DNA of 64,000 nucleotides from Pseudomonas putida (lineage in GTDB: Bacteria > Pseudomonadota > Gammaproteobacteria > Pseudomonadales > Pseudomonadaceae), in the NCBI RefSeq assembly GCF_028682635.1, contig NZ_JANHLK010000011.1, forward strand, positions 124,001 to 188,000, in the 5' to 3' direction. Position numbers and translations under genes: made by a program. The notes under the pieces are model-generated. The model did no database searches. It had not been told where the DNA came from and saw only the letters and a list, made by a program, of their open reading frames with translations. Shown in pieces: positions 18,527-27,594 of this stretch; the first letter of the stretch is position 1, and the number at the start of each line of letters is the position of its first letter.

Positions 18527-18875
18527 GGCAGCTTCCTTCACAAAGCGATGCGGATATTGACTTATTTTGTATCATATCGCTTTTCAATTCACAAAGACTA
18601 AAAAGCGTATCACTTGAACCGGGCCTTTCCGACGACCTGCGCCGCAACGCAAAAACAGCCTTAAAACCCAATAAAATATGAACTGAAACCGCCATCCATA
18701 GTGCTAAAGCATCACTGGATAACAGCTGAACTCACATCAATAAGACACATTAAATGAATTTTATTATTGCATTCGCGTATCACGTTGCAGGTATACTCCG
18801 GCAAAACCGGCCCCTGCGGCCGATCCAATAACAAGCCGGCATCACCGCCGAGCGTTCACCGTGAGGGCCTCCGCC
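18527..18875. promoter_or_regulatory. paaY / paaF divergent control region with repeated GCGTATCAC motif
   Basis: A 349-base gap without a gene. It is AT-rich against the local average. GCGTATCAC occurs twice, identically, at 18605-18613 and 18775-18783. A related GTATCATATCGCTTTT sits at 18569-18584, and AAGCGATG at 18543-18550. A rightward promoter candidate is TTGCAT (18767-18772) with TATACT (18792-18797), spacer 19, and the second motif copy lies between the two hexamers. I infer PaaX operators; consensus could not be checked here. Confidence 0.6.
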
Positions 18876-19649
18876 ATGCCTCAAACCCTTGCCGTCGAAT
18901 TCATCGAGCCTGGCGTACGCCTGATTACCCTGCAGCGCCCGCAAGCGCTGAACGCCCTGAACACGCAGCTGCTGGGCGAACTGGCGGACGAATTGAGCGT
19001 GGCCCAAGCCGATCCCGAGACCCGTGCCGTGGTCCTGACCGGTAGTCGCAAGGCCTTCGCCGCCGGTGCCGACATCAAGGAAATGGCCGAGCGCGACCTG
19101 GTCGGCATCCTCGACGACCCGCGCCAGGCCTCCTGGCAGGCCATCACCCGCTTCAACAAACCGCTGATCGCCGCGGTCAACGGCTTCGCCCTTGGCGGTG
19201 GCTGCGAACTGGCAATGCACGCCGACATCATCATTGCAGGTGTTGACGCCCGCTTCGGCCAGCCGGAAATCAATCTCGGGATCATGCCCGGCGCAGGCGG
19301 CACCCAACGCCTGCTGCGCGCCGTCGGCAAGTCCATGGCCATGCAAATGGTCCTGACCGGTGAGCCGATCGACGCCCGCCAGGCCCAGCGCGCCGGCCTG
19401 GTCAGCGAAGTTACCCAGCCGGAATTCACCGTCGACCGCGCCCTGCAGATCGCCCGCCACATCGCCGGCAAAGCCCCGCTGGCAGTGCGCCTGGCCAAGG
19501 AAGCGCTGCTCAAGGCGATGGACACGGACCTGGCCAGCGGCCTGCGTTTCGAGCGCCATGCCTTCACCGTGCTGGCCGGCACCCGCGACCGCGACGAAGG
19601 CATCGCCGCCTTCCAGGAAAAACGCACGCCGACCTTCACCGGTCAGTAA
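18876..19649 (+). CDS. paaF: 2,3-dehydroadipyl-CoA hydratase PaaF (crotonase)
   Basis: A 257-residue crotonase. It hydrates 2,3-dehydroadipyl-CoA to 3-hydroxyadipyl-CoA late in phenylacetate breakdown. Both catalytic glutamates of true hydratases are present and 20 residues apart: E111 in GGGCELAMHADI and E131 in FGQPEINLGIMPGAGG. The CoA/oxyanion loop is FAAGADIKEM. ATG 18876 has GAGGG upstream; the GTG at 18861 overlaps that ribosome site and is rejected. First gene of paaFGHIJK. Confidence 0.92.
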   Translation: MPQTLAVEFIEPGVRLITLQRPQALNALNTQLLGELADELSVAQADPETRAVVLTGSRKAFAAGADIKEMAERDLVGILDDPRQASWQAITRFNKPLIAAVNGFALGGGCELAMHADIIIAGVDARFGQPEINLGIMPGAGGTQRLLRAVGKSMAMQMVLTGEPIDARQAQRAGLVSEVTQPEFTVDRALQIARHIAGKAPLAVRLAKEALLKAMDTDLASGLRFERHAFTVLAGTRDRDEGIAAFQEKRTPTFTGQ

Positions 19650-19686
19650 TCACCGAATTCGAGATCGCCAAGAGAGCGCCAAGACC

Positions 19687-20478
19687 ATGAACTTCGAACA
19701 CATCCTGTTTTCCATCGAGGCCGGCGTCGCCCTGCTCAGCCTCAATCGCCCGGAGCAGCTCAACAGCTTCAACACCCAGATGCATGGCGAAGTGAAGGAA
19801 GCGCTCAAGCAAGTGCGGCAGAACCCCGACGTGCGCGTGTTGCTGCTGACCGGCGAAGGTCGTGGCTTCTGCGCCGGCCAGGACCTGAGCGACCGCAATG
19901 TCGCACCAGGCAGCGCCGTGCCGGACCTGGGCGAGTCCATCGAGAAGTTCTACAACCCGCTGATCCGCCAGCTGCGCGACCTGCCGATGCCGGTCATCTG
20001 CGCGGTCAACGGCGTGGCCGCCGGTGCCGGCGCGAACATTCCGCTGGCCTGCGACCTGGTGCTGGCAGCGCGTTCGGCCAGCTTCATCCAGGCGTTCTGC
20101 AAGATCGGCCTGATCCCCGACTCCGGCGGCACCTGGACCCTGCCGCGCCTGGTCGGCATGGCCCGCGCCAAGGCACTGACCCTGCTCGGCAATCGCTTGA
20201 CGGCCGAACAGGCCGAGCAATGGGGCTTGATCTATCGCTGCGTGGAAGACGCCGAACTGCGCGATGAAGCCCTGAAACTGGCGCAACACCTGGCCACCCA
20301 GCCGACCTACGGCCTGGCGCTGATCAAGCGCAGCCTGAACGCCAGCCTGAGCAACACCTTTGACGAACAGCTGGAACTGGAACGTGACCTGCAACGCCTG
20401 GCCGGGCGCAGCGAGGACTATCGCGAAGGTGTCGGCGCCTTCATGGAAAAACGCAGCCCAAGCTTCAAGGGGCGCTGA
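19687..20478 (+). CDS. paaG: 1,2-epoxyphenylacetyl-CoA isomerase PaaG
   Basis: A 263-residue crotonase-fold isomerase that turns ring-1,2-epoxyphenylacetyl-CoA into oxepin-CoA and also shifts double bonds later in the path. The oxyanion loop is FCAGQDLSDR (61-70). The single conserved acid is D145 in GLIPDSGGTW, as in PaaG-type isomerases. The first hydratase glutamate is absent (AGAGANIPLACD), which separates it from paaF. Starts 37 bases after paaF with a weak ribosome site. Confidence 0.92.
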   Translation: MNFEHILFSIEAGVALLSLNRPEQLNSFNTQMHGEVKEALKQVRQNPDVRVLLLTGEGRGFCAGQDLSDRNVAPGSAVPDLGESIEKFYNPLIRQLRDLPMPVICAVNGVAAGAGANIPLACDLVLAARSASFIQAFCKIGLIPDSGGTWTLPRLVGMARAKALTLLGNRLTAEQAEQWGLIYRCVEDAELRDEALKLAQHLATQPTYGLALIKRSLNASLSNTFDEQLELERDLQRLAGRSEDYREGVGAFMEKRSPSFKGR

Positions 20479-20481
20479 GTC

Positions 20482-21999
20482 ATGACCGCACTGAACAATT
20501 CTGCACGTATCGCGGTGATCGGCGCCGGTGCCATGGGCGCCGGCATTGCCCAGGTCGCGGCGCAGACCGGGCATCCGGTGCTGCTGCTGGACAATCGCCC
20601 CGGCGCTGCCGCCCAGGCCATTGCCGGCATCGACCGGCAACTGGGCAAACGGGTCGAGAACGGCAAGCTGTCCGCCGATGCGCGCAGCGCGACGATTGCA
20701 CGCCTGCACGCCGTGGAAGCGATCGAAGCCCTGGCCGATTGCGCGCTGATCATCGAAGCCATCGTCGAGAACCTCGAGGTCAAGCGCGCGCTGTTCCGCC
20801 AGCTGGAAGAGATTTGCGGCGAGCGCTGCATCCTGGCCAGCAACACCTCGTCGCTGTCGATCACCCGCATCGCCGCGCAACTCGTTCACCCGCAACGCCT
20901 GCTCGGTCTGCACTTCTTCAACCCGGCGCCGGTCATGCCGCTGGTGGAAGTGGTCTGCGGCCTGGCCAGCGATCCGGCGTTGGCCGAGTGCCTGTACGAC
21001 ACCGCCAAGGCCTGGGGCAAAAAACCAGTGCACACCCGCTCCACCCCGGGTTTCATCGTCAACCGCGTGGCCCGGCCGTTCTACGCAGAAAGCCTGCGCA
21101 TGCTCCAGGAAGGTGCCGCCGACTGCGCGACCCTGGATGCGCTGATGCGCGAGGCCGGCGGCTTTGCCATGGGCGCGTTCGAGCTGACCGACCTGATCGG
21201 CCATGACGTCAACTATGCCGTGACCTGCTCGGTGTTCGATGCCTATTACCAGGACACACGCTTCCTGCCTTCGCTGATCCAGAAAGAGCTGGTGGACGGC
21301 GGGCGCCTGGGTCGTAAAAGCGGCCAGGGATTCTACAGCTACGTCCAAGGGGCCGAGCGCCCGCCCGCCGCCGAGATCAGCAGTGCTGCGGCCGTCGAAG
21401 CGTGCATTGCCGAAGGCGACCTGGGCATCGCCCAAGGTTTGCTTGCACGTCTGCGCGAGCAAGGCGTCGACGTCATCCAGCGCGATGGTCGCGGCTTGCT
21501 GCGGGTCGGTGACGCGGTGCTGGCCTTGAGCGACGGGCGCATGGCCTGTCAGCGCGCCAGGGAAGACGGACTGCGCAACCTGATCCTGCTGGATCTGACC
21601 CTCGATTACAGCAAGGCCCAACGCATCGCCATCAGCCATGCGGCGGGCATTGATCCGCTGGCCCTGGAACAAGGAATCGCCCTGCTGCAACGCGCCGGCC
21701 TCAAGGTCAGCCTGCTCAGCGACAGCCCGGCACTGGCCGTCCTGCGCACCGTGGCGATGCTGGCCAACGAAGCGGCCGATGCCCTGCTGCAAGGCGTGGC
21801 CTCGGCGGCCGACATCGACCTGGCGATGCGCGCCGGAGTCAATTATCCACAGGGGCCGTTGGCCTGGGCCGACGCCATCGGGCTCGAGCAAATCCTGACC
21901 GTGCTGGACAACCTGCAAGCCACCTATGGCGAAGAACGCTACCGGCCGTCGCTACTGCTGCGCCGTCGGGTCGCCGAAGGGAGAACGTTCCATGACTAA
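20482..21999 (+). CDS. paaH: 3-hydroxyadipyl-CoA dehydrogenase PaaH
   Basis: A 505-residue NAD-dependent dehydrogenase that oxidises 3-hydroxyadipyl-CoA to 3-oxoadipyl-CoA. The Rossmann motif is VIGAGAMGAGIAQVA (12-26). The substrate-binding histidine region is GLHFFNPAPVMPLVE. The C-terminal helical domain is duplicated (GRLGRKSGQGFYSY, then NYPQGPLAWADAIG), as usual for this long form. It begins 3 bases after paaG and overlaps paaI by 8 bases. Confidence 0.93.
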   Translation: MTALNNSARIAVIGAGAMGAGIAQVAAQTGHPVLLLDNRPGAAAQAIAGIDRQLGKRVENGKLSADARSATIARLHAVEAIEALADCALIIEAIVENLEVKRALFRQLEEICGERCILASNTSSLSITRIAAQLVHPQRLLGLHFFNPAPVMPLVEVVCGLASDPALAECLYDTAKAWGKKPVHTRSTPGFIVNRVARPFYAESLRMLQEGAADCATLDALMREAGGFAMGAFELTDLIGHDVNYAVTCSVFDAYYQDTRFLPSLIQKELVDGGRLGRKSGQGFYSYVQGAERPPAAEISSAAAVEACIAEGDLGIAQGLLARLREQGVDVIQRDGRGLLRVGDAVLALSDGRMACQRAREDGLRNLILLDLTLDYSKAQRIAISHAAGIDPLALEQGIALLQRAGLKVSLLSDSPALAVLRTVAMLANEAADALLQGVASAADIDLAMRAGVNYPQGPLAWADAIGLEQILTVLDNLQATYGEERYRPSLLLRRRVAEGRTFHD

Positions 22000-22441
22000 C
22001 CACGAAGCGATGAACCTGGCCGTCAACTGTGCACAAACGCTGCTCCAGCGTGACGCCGCGAGCCAGGGGATGGGCATCCGTCTACTGTCCGCGGCCCCCG
22101 GTTGCGCCCGTGTGGGCATGACCGTGCGTGCAGACATGGTGCAGGGCCACGGCACCTGCCACGGCGGCTATCTGTTTGCCTTGGCCGACTCGGCATTCGC
22201 CTTTGCCTGCAACAGCTACAACGAAGCCACGGTGGCCATCGGCTGCAGCATCGACTACATCGCCCCGGCGCGCCTGGGTGACACGCTGACGGCCGATTGC
22301 ATCGAGCAAAGCCGCTCCGGGCGCACCGGCAACTACGACGTACGCATCGAAAACCAGCAGGGCCAGCTAATCGCCCTGTTCCACGGCAAATCCTACAAAG
22401 TGCGCGGCTCGGTGCTGGCGCAGGAGACCCCCCATGAATGA
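21992..22441 (+). CDS. paaI: Hydroxyphenylacetyl-CoA thioesterase PaaI
   Basis: A 149-residue hotdog-fold thioesterase. It hydrolyses ring-hydroxylated phenylacetyl-CoA and so frees CoA trapped in dead-end products. The motif [20 protein letters not shown] holds the catalytic Asp and the helix typical of the PaaI family. ATG 21992 is chosen because the conserved part begins there; it overlaps the paaH end by 8 bases, and its own end overlaps paaJ by 8 bases. Confidence 0.92.
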   Translation: MTNHEAMNLAVNCAQTLLQRDAASQGMGIRLLSAAPGCARVGMTVRADMVQGHGTCHGGYLFALADSAFAFACNSYNEATVAIGCSIDYIAPARLGDTLTADCIEQSRSGRTGNYDVRIENQQGQLIALFHGKSYKVRGSVLAQETPHE

Positions 22442-23645
22442 CGCCCTGATCATCGACGCGGTCCGCACCCCGATCGGTCGCTACGCCGGAGTCCTGAGCA
22501 GCGTGCGCGCCGACGACCTCGGCGCGGCACCCCTGCGCGAACTGCTGCGCCGCCACCCGCAGGTCGACTGGAGCAGCGTGGACGATGTGATCTACGGCTG
22601 CGCCAACCAGGCCGGCGAAGACAACCGCAACGTCGCGCGCATGTCGGCATTGCTGGCCGGGTTGCCGGTCAGCGTGCCGGGCACCACCCTCAATCGCCTG
22701 TGCGGCTCCGGGCTGGATGCCATCGGCACTGCCGCCCGGGCGATTCGCAGCGGCGAAACCGGGTTGATGCTGGTCGGTGGCGTCGAATCGATGTCCCGCG
22801 CGCCATTGGTGATGGGCAAGGCCGAGCAGGCGTTTTCCCGCTCTGCGGAAATTTTCGACACCACCATCGGCTGGCGTTTCGTCAATCCGCTGATGAAAAA
22901 GGCCTACGGCATCGACTCAATGCCGGAAACGGCAGAGAACGTCGCCGAACAGTTCAACATCTCCCGGGCCGACCAGGACGCCTTCGCCCTGCGCAGCCAG
23001 CAACGCGCCGCCGCGGCCCAGGCCAACGGCCGCCTGGCCAGGGAAATCGTCGCGGTGGAAATTCCCCAGCGCAAAGGCCCGGCCAAAGTAGTCGAGCACG
23101 ACGAGCATCCGCGTGGCGACACCACCCTGGAACAGCTGGCCAAACTGGGCACGCCGTTCCGCGAAGGCGGCAGCATCACCGCCGGCAACGCCTCCGGGGT
23201 CAACGACGGCGCCTGCGCGCTGTTGCTGGCAAGCCCGGAAGCCGCCAAACGCCACGGCCTGACCGCCCGCGGTCGCGTTGTCGCCATGGCCACCGCCGGC
23301 GTCGAACCACGCATCATGGGCATCGGTCCGGTACCGGCCACGCGCAAGGTGCTGGAAGTGGCCAACCTGAGCCTGGCGGACATGGACGTCATCGAGCTCA
23401 ACGAAGCCTTTGCCGCCCAAGGCCTGGCCGTACTGCGCGAACTGGGCTTGAGCGACACCGACCCACGGGTCAACCCCAACGGCGGCGCCATCGCCCTGGG
23501 CCACCCGTTGGGCATGAGCGGCGCACGCCTGGTCACCACCGCCCTGCATGAACTTGAGGAACGCAATGGCCGCTACGCCCTGTGCACCATGTGCATCGGC
23601 GTCGGCCAGGGGATCGCGCTGATCATCGAGCGTCTATCCCACTAA
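22434..23645 (+). CDS. paaJ: 3-oxoadipyl-CoA / 3-oxo-5,6-dehydrosuberyl-CoA thiolase PaaJ
   Basis: A 403-residue thiolase that releases acetyl-CoA at two steps of the pathway. The acyl-accepting cysteine is in [12 protein letters not shown], the histidine in [16 protein letters not shown], and the second cysteine in [10 protein letters not shown]. The N-terminus [17 protein letters not shown] is typical. It overlaps paaI by 8 bases and is followed after 99 bases by paaK. It is distinct from the second thiolase at 40050. Confidence 0.92.
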   Translation: MNDALIIDAVRTPIGRYAGVLSSVRADDLGAAPLRELLRRHPQVDWSSVDDVIYGCANQAGEDNRNVARMSALLAGLPVSVPGTTLNRLCGSGLDAIGTAARAIRSGETGLMLVGGVESMSRAPLVMGKAEQAFSRSAEIFDTTIGWRFVNPLMKKAYGIDSMPETAENVAEQFNISRADQDAFALRSQQRAAAAQANGRLAREIVAVEIPQRKGPAKVVEHDEHPRGDTTLEQLAKLGTPFREGGSITAGNASGVNDGACALLLASPEAAKRHGLTARGRVVAMATAGVEPRIMGIGPVPATRKVLEVANLSLADMDVIELNEAFAAQGLAVLRELGLSDTDPRVNPNGGAIALGHPLGMSGARLVTTALHELEERNGRYALCTMCIGVGQGIALIIERLSH

Positions 23646-23744
23646 AGAATCGCGATTCCCGGGGAGCCGAGAGGTATCCTTGGGGCATGCACTCAAAGCC
23701 CCTGCATGCAGTGGCTGGAACACAAAAACAATTCGAGTGAACAC

Positions 23745-25070
23745 ATGAACATGCCAATTGCCCAAGCCGTGCTTGATCCCGTGCTGGACCCGCTGGAAAC
23801 CGCCAGCATCGACGAGCTGCGCCAGCATCAGCTGGAGCGCCTGCGCTGGAGCCTGAACCACGCCTACAACAATGTGCCGCTGTACCGTCAGCGCTTCGAT
23901 GCGCTGGGCGTGCACCCGGACGACATCAAGTCCCTCGACGACCTGGCGAAATTCCCCTTCACCACCAAGTCCGACCTGCGCGACAACTACCCCTACGGCA
24001 TGTTTGCCGTGCCGATGCACGACATCGTGCGCCTGCACGCGTCCAGCGGCACCACCGGCAAACCGACGGTGGTCAGCTACACCCAGAATGACATCGACAC
24101 CTGGGCCAACGTGGTGGCGCGCTCGATCCGCGCCGCCGGTGGCCGGCGTGGCGACAAGGTGCACATCTCCTACGGCTACGGCCTGTTCACCGGCGGCCTC
24201 GGCGCCCACTACGGCGCCGAACGCCTGGGTTGCACGGTGATCCCGATGTCCGGCGGCCAGACCGAAAAACAAGTGCAGTTGATCAAGGATTTCCAGCCGG
24301 ACATCATCATGGTCACGCCGTCCTACATGCTCAACATCGCCGACGAGATCGAGCGCCAGGGCATCGACCCGCACAAGCTGGCCCTGCGCCTGGGCATCTT
24401 CGGCGCAGAGCCATGGACCGCCGAACTGCGCAGCGCCATCGAGGCGCGCATGGGCATCACCGCCCTGGACATCTACGGCCTCTCGGAAATCATGGGCCCG
24501 GGCGTGGCGATGGAATGCGCCGAAACCAAGGATGGCCCGACGATCTGGGAAGACCACTTCTACCCGGAAATCATCGACCCGGTCACCGGCGAAGTGCTGC
24601 CGGACGGGCAGATGGGCGAACTGGTGTTCACCTCCCTGAGCAAAGAAGCCCTGCCGATGATCCGCTACCGCACCCGCGACCTGACACGCCTGCTGCCGGG
24701 CACCGCACGGCCGATGCGGCGCATCGACAAGATCACCGGGCGCAGCGACGACATGCTGATCATCCGCGGAGTCAACGTGTTCCCCACGCAAATTGAAGAG
24801 CAGGTGCTGAAAGTCAAACAACTTGCCGAGTGCTATGAGATCCATCTGTATCGCAATGGCAACCTGGACAGCGTGGACGTGCACGTCGAGTTGAAGGCCG
24901 AGCATCAGCACCTGAGCGATGAACAGCAGAAGGCTATTTGCGGGGAGTTGAGCAAGCACATCAAGACGTATATCGGGATCAGTTCGCGGATCGTGTTGCA
25001 GCCGTTCCACTCGATCAAGCGTTCCGAGGGCAAGGCTTGCCACGTATTGGACAAACGCCCTAAAGCATGA
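23745..25070 (+). CDS. paaK: Phenylacetate-CoA ligase
   Basis: A 441-residue AMP-forming ligase that activates phenylacetate to phenylacetyl-CoA, the first committed step and the source of the PaaX inducer. Motifs: LHASSGTTGKPTVVSYT (phosphate loop), DIYGLSEIMGPGVA, and the C-terminal RSDDMLIIRGVNVFPTQIEE. The start is set at ATG 23745 (MNMPIAQAVLDP), since paaK proteins begin this way; ATG 23751 is also possible. A strong intrinsic terminator follows. Confidence 0.94.
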   Translation: MNMPIAQAVLDPVLDPLETASIDELRQHQLERLRWSLNHAYNNVPLYRQRFDALGVHPDDIKSLDDLAKFPFTTKSDLRDNYPYGMFAVPMHDIVRLHASSGTTGKPTVVSYTQNDIDTWANVVARSIRAAGGRRGDKVHISYGYGLFTGGLGAHYGAERLGCTVIPMSGGQTEKQVQLIKDFQPDIIMVTPSYMLNIADEIERQGIDPHKLALRLGIFGAEPWTAELRSAIEARMGITALDIYGLSEIMGPGVAMECAETKDGPTIWEDHFYPEIIDPVTGEVLPDGQMGELVFTSLSKEALPMIRYRTRDLTRLLPGTARPMRRIDKITGRSDDMLIIRGVNVFPTQIEEQVLKVKQLAECYEIHLYRNGNLDSVDVHVELKAEHQHLSDEQQKAICGELSKHIKTYIGISSRIVLQPFHSIKRSEGKACHVLDKRPKA

Positions 25071-25087
25071 CTGCTGCACCCCTTATG

Positions 25088-25114
25088 GCCCCGCTTTTGC
25101 GGGGCTTTTTTTTT
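25088..25114 (+). terminator. Rho-independent terminator after paaK
   Basis: Perfect stem GCCCCGC/GCGGGGC (25088-25094 with 25099-25105), TTTT loop, then nine T. It begins 17 bases after the paaK stop. It separates paaFGHIJK from paaABCDE as two transcription units. Confidence 0.95.
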
Positions 25115-25146
25115 GGGTTTTTTTCATGAAAAACAGACACCCCTCT

Positions 25147-25241
25147 CTGTAGGAGCTGGCTTGCCAGCGAAGGCATCCGTCCAGTCGATAAATTTGCCAA
25201 CTGACCCACCGCTTTCACTGGCAAGCCAGCTCCTACAGGGG
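25147..25241. repeat. REP pair, class B (paaK / paaA gap)
   Basis: Inverted arms at 25147-25173 and 25210-25241, core TGTAGGAGCTGGCTTGCCAG. The right arm has CTTTCACTGG in place of CTTCGCTGG. Lies between the paaK terminator and the paaA promoter. Confidence 0.85.
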
Positions 25242-25273
25242 AACGGTGTTTCATGAAGGACCGCTCAACCTGA

Positions 25274-25340
25274 AAGCGATACAAAAATAAATACGACACG
25301 TCATTTTCTGTTTGATATTAAATTCTGTATCGCTTATAAA
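25274..25340 (+). promoter_or_regulatory. paaA promoter with spaced inverted repeat, candidate PaaX operator
   Basis: AAGCGATACA (25274-25283) and its exact reverse complement TGTATCGCTT (25326-25335) are 52 bases apart start to start. The right copy lies in the spacer of a good sigma-70 promoter: TTGATA at 25312-25317, 17-base spacer, TATAAA at 25335-25340. Related motifs occur before paaF and paaY. The layout fits a repressor that blocks the promoter and may loop DNA. PaaX binding is inference. Confidence 0.65.
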
Positions 25341-25381
25341 GTTCTCCATGCCTTCAACAGATTCACGGCGGGAGACCCCCC

Positions 25382-26371
25382 ATGTACGCACAGCTCGTAG
25401 AAACAGGCGTAAAGCGCATAAAAGACCTCTCGGAGATGTCCGAACAGGAACGCGCCTTCCAGGAAAAAATCGATTCGGAAATCAAGATCGAAGCGAAGAA
25501 CTGGATGCCAGATGCCTACCGCCAGACCCTGATCCGGCAGATTTCCCAGCACGCCCACTCGGAAATCGTCGGCATGCTCCCGGAAGGCAACTGGGTCACC
25601 CGCGCGCCAAGCCTCAAACGCAAGCTGCAATTGATGGCCAAGATCCAGGACGAAGCCGGTCACGGCCTGTACCTGTACAGCGCCATGGAAACCCTGGGTG
25701 CCGACCGTGATGAAGAAATCGCCAAGCTGCACAGCGGCAAGGCCAAGTACTCGAGCATCTTCAATTACCCGACGCTGAACTGGGCCGATATGGGCGCGGT
25801 GGGCTGGCTGGTGGATGGCGCGGCGATCGTCAACCAGGTGGTGCTGCAACGCACCTCCTACGGCCCCTATTCCCGGGCCATGGTGCGCATCTGCAAGGAA
25901 GAGAGCTTCCACCAGCGCCAGGGCTACGAAATTCTCCTGACCATGATGCGTCACGGTACCCAGGCGCAAAAAGACATGGTCCAGGACGCGATCAACCGCC
26001 TGTGGTGGCCGTCGCTGATGATGTTCGGCCCGAGCGACGAACACTCGCCGAACAGCGCGCAGTCCATGGCCTGGAAAATCAAGCGCCAGAGCAACGACGA
26101 ACTGCGCCAGCGCTTCATCGACCAGACCATCCCGCAGCTGGAACTGCTGGGCTGCACTTGCCCCGATCCGGACCTTGCGTGGAACGCCGAACGCGGCCAC
26201 TACGACTTCGGCGAAATCCAGTGGAGCGAGTTCTACGAAGTGCTCAAGGGCAACGGCCCGTGCAACACCGAACGCGTCGCCACCCGCCGCAAGGCGATCG
26301 AAGACGGCGCCTGGGTTCGTGAAGCCGCCGTCGCCCACGCCCGCAAAAAACAAAACAAGAACGCCGCCTGA
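25382..26371 (+). CDS. paaA: 1,2-phenylacetyl-CoA epoxidase subunit PaaA (catalytic)
   Basis: A 329-residue di-iron oxygenase subunit. With PaaB, PaaC and PaaE it forms the epoxidase that adds one oxygen across the ring of phenylacetyl-CoA. Carboxylate and histidine ligands are visible in [24 protein letters not shown] and [13 protein letters not shown], the ferritin-like helices of bacterial multicomponent monooxygenases. A GGCGGGAG site lies before the ATG. First gene of paaABCDE, behind its own promoter. Confidence 0.95.
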   Translation: MYAQLVETGVKRIKDLSEMSEQERAFQEKIDSEIKIEAKNWMPDAYRQTLIRQISQHAHSEIVGMLPEGNWVTRAPSLKRKLQLMAKIQDEAGHGLYLYSAMETLGADRDEEIAKLHSGKAKYSSIFNYPTLNWADMGAVGWLVDGAAIVNQVVLQRTSYGPYSRAMVRICKEESFHQRQGYEILLTMMRHGTQAQKDMVQDAINRLWWPSLMMFGPSDEHSPNSAQSMAWKIKRQSNDELRQRFIDQTIPQLELLGCTCPDPDLAWNAERGHYDFGEIQWSEFYEVLKGNGPCNTERVATRRKAIEDGAWVREAAVAHARKKQNKNAA

Positions 26372-26387
26372 TTCGGCCCGTTTGATG

Positions 26388-26503
26388 ATCTTGATCTTCG
26401 GCGACTCCCATGCCGCCAAACGATCGCAGGCTGCGCCAGCTCCTACAGGAGCCGGTGATCCCATGTAGGAGCTGCCGAAGGCTGCGATCTTTTGATCTTC
26501 AGC
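26388..26503. repeat. REP pair, class C (paaA / paaB gap)
   Basis: A left unit (26388-26450) and a right unit (26464-26503) in inverted orientation, sharing GTAGGAGCTG and CTGCGATCTTTTGATC-like blocks. It splits paaA from paaB, whose products belong to one complex. The other paaABCDE junctions are tight or overlapping. Confidence 0.8.
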
Positions 26504-26542
26504 CCCGTCAGCAAAAAACCGAACAGATGTGGAGTAATTGAA

Positions 26543-26824
26543 ATGTCCGAGTGGACCCTCTTCGAAGTCTTCGTGCGCAGCAAGCACGGCCTCAACCACA
26601 AACACGTCGGCAGCGTGCATGCCGCCGACACCACCATGGCCATCGAGAACGCCCGCGAGCTCTACACCCGCCGCAGCGAAGGCGTAAGCCTGTGGGTGGT
26701 GCCCTCAAAGCTGATCACCGCTTCGTCGCCGGATGAAAAAGACCCGCTGTTCGATCCGTCGGACGACAAGGTCTACCGCCACGCCAGCTTCTACGAGCTG
26801 CCGGCCGAAGTCGGGCACATGTGA
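26543..26824 (+). CDS. paaB: 1,2-phenylacetyl-CoA epoxidase subunit PaaB
   Basis: A 93-residue structural subunit of the epoxidase. The conserved blocks WTLFEVFVRSKHGLNHKHVGS and DPLFDPSDDKVYRHASFY are those of PaaB. It bridges PaaAC heterodimers in the complex and is not itself catalytic. ATG 26543 with GGAG upstream. Separated from paaA by a REP pair, and 8 bases from paaC. Confidence 0.94.
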   Translation: MSEWTLFEVFVRSKHGLNHKHVGSVHAADTTMAIENARELYTRRSEGVSLWVVPSKLITASSPDEKDPLFDPSDDKVYRHASFYELPAEVGHM

Positions 26825-26832
26825 GGTCGGCC

Positions 26833-27594
26833 ATGAACAACAAGACTGATCTGATCGAATACCTGCTGCGCCTCGGCGACAGCGCCCTGATCCAGGGCCA
26901 GCGCCTGTGCCAGTGGTGCGGCAAGGCGCCAGCGCTGGAAGAAGAGTTGGCGCTGATGAACGTCGGCCTCGACCTGGTGGGCCAGGCGCGCAACTGGCTG
27001 GACTACGCCGCCGAACTGCTGGACGACGGCCGTGACGCCGATCACCTGGCGTTCCGCCGCGACGAGCGCGCCTATCGCAACCTGCTGCTGGTGGAACAAC
27101 CCAACGGCGACTTCGCGGTGACCATGCTCAAGCAGTTCCTCTATGACGCCTGGCATTTGCCGGTGTTGCAGGGCCTGAGCCAGTCCAGCGACGAACGCAT
27201 TGCCGGGATCGCTGCCAAGGCCGTGAAGGAAGTGACCTATCACCTGCGCCGCTCCGGCGAATGGATCGAGCGCATGGGTGACGGCACCGAGGAAAGCCAC
27301 CAGCGCATGCTCGCGGCCATCCCCGAAGTCTGGCGCTTCACCGTGGAACTGATCGCGGCCGATGACAGCGAGCTGCGCCTGTGCGAAGCCGGCATCACTC
27401 CGGACATCGCCAGCATCGCCACCCAGTGGCAAGCCAAGGTCAACCAGATCTTCACCAGCGCCACCCTGCCCGTGCCGGCCGCGCCAAGCTATTTCTATCT
27501 GAACGCACGCAAGGGCCTGCACACCGAACACCTGGGCATCCTGCTGGCCGAAATGCAGTTCCTGCCACGAGCGTACCCCGATGCAACCTGGTGA
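26833..27594 (+). CDS. paaC: 1,2-phenylacetyl-CoA epoxidase subunit PaaC
   Basis: A 253-residue ferritin-like subunit that pairs with PaaA and supports it structurally. Typical stretches are YLLRLGDSALIQGQRLCQWCG, LDLVGQARNWLDYAAEL and EVTYHLRRSGEWIERMGDGTEES. ATG 26833 is used; the GTG four codons earlier overlaps the paaB stop region. The end overlaps paaD by 14 bases, indicating coupled translation. Confidence 0.94.
   Translation: MNNKTDLIEYLLRLGDSALIQGQRLCQWCGKAPALEEELALMNVGLDLVGQARNWLDYAAELLDDGRDADHLAFRRDERAYRNLLLVEQPNGDFAVTMLKQFLYDAWHLPVLQGLSQSSDERIAGIAAKAVKEVTYHLRRSGEWIERMGDGTEESHQRMLAAIPEVWRFTVELIAADDSELRLCEAGITPDIASIATQWQAKVNQIFTSATLPVPAAPSYFYLNARKGLHTEHLGILLAEMQFLPRAYPDATW

Noticed and set aside
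19636..21918. Long minus-strand frame opposite paaG and paaH
   Set aside because: Gln/Ala/Gly/Val-rich shadow of two well-recognised paa genes, with no ribosome site and no domain. Similar long shadows opposite paaL, paaZ, pvdT and tynA were dismissed for the same reason.
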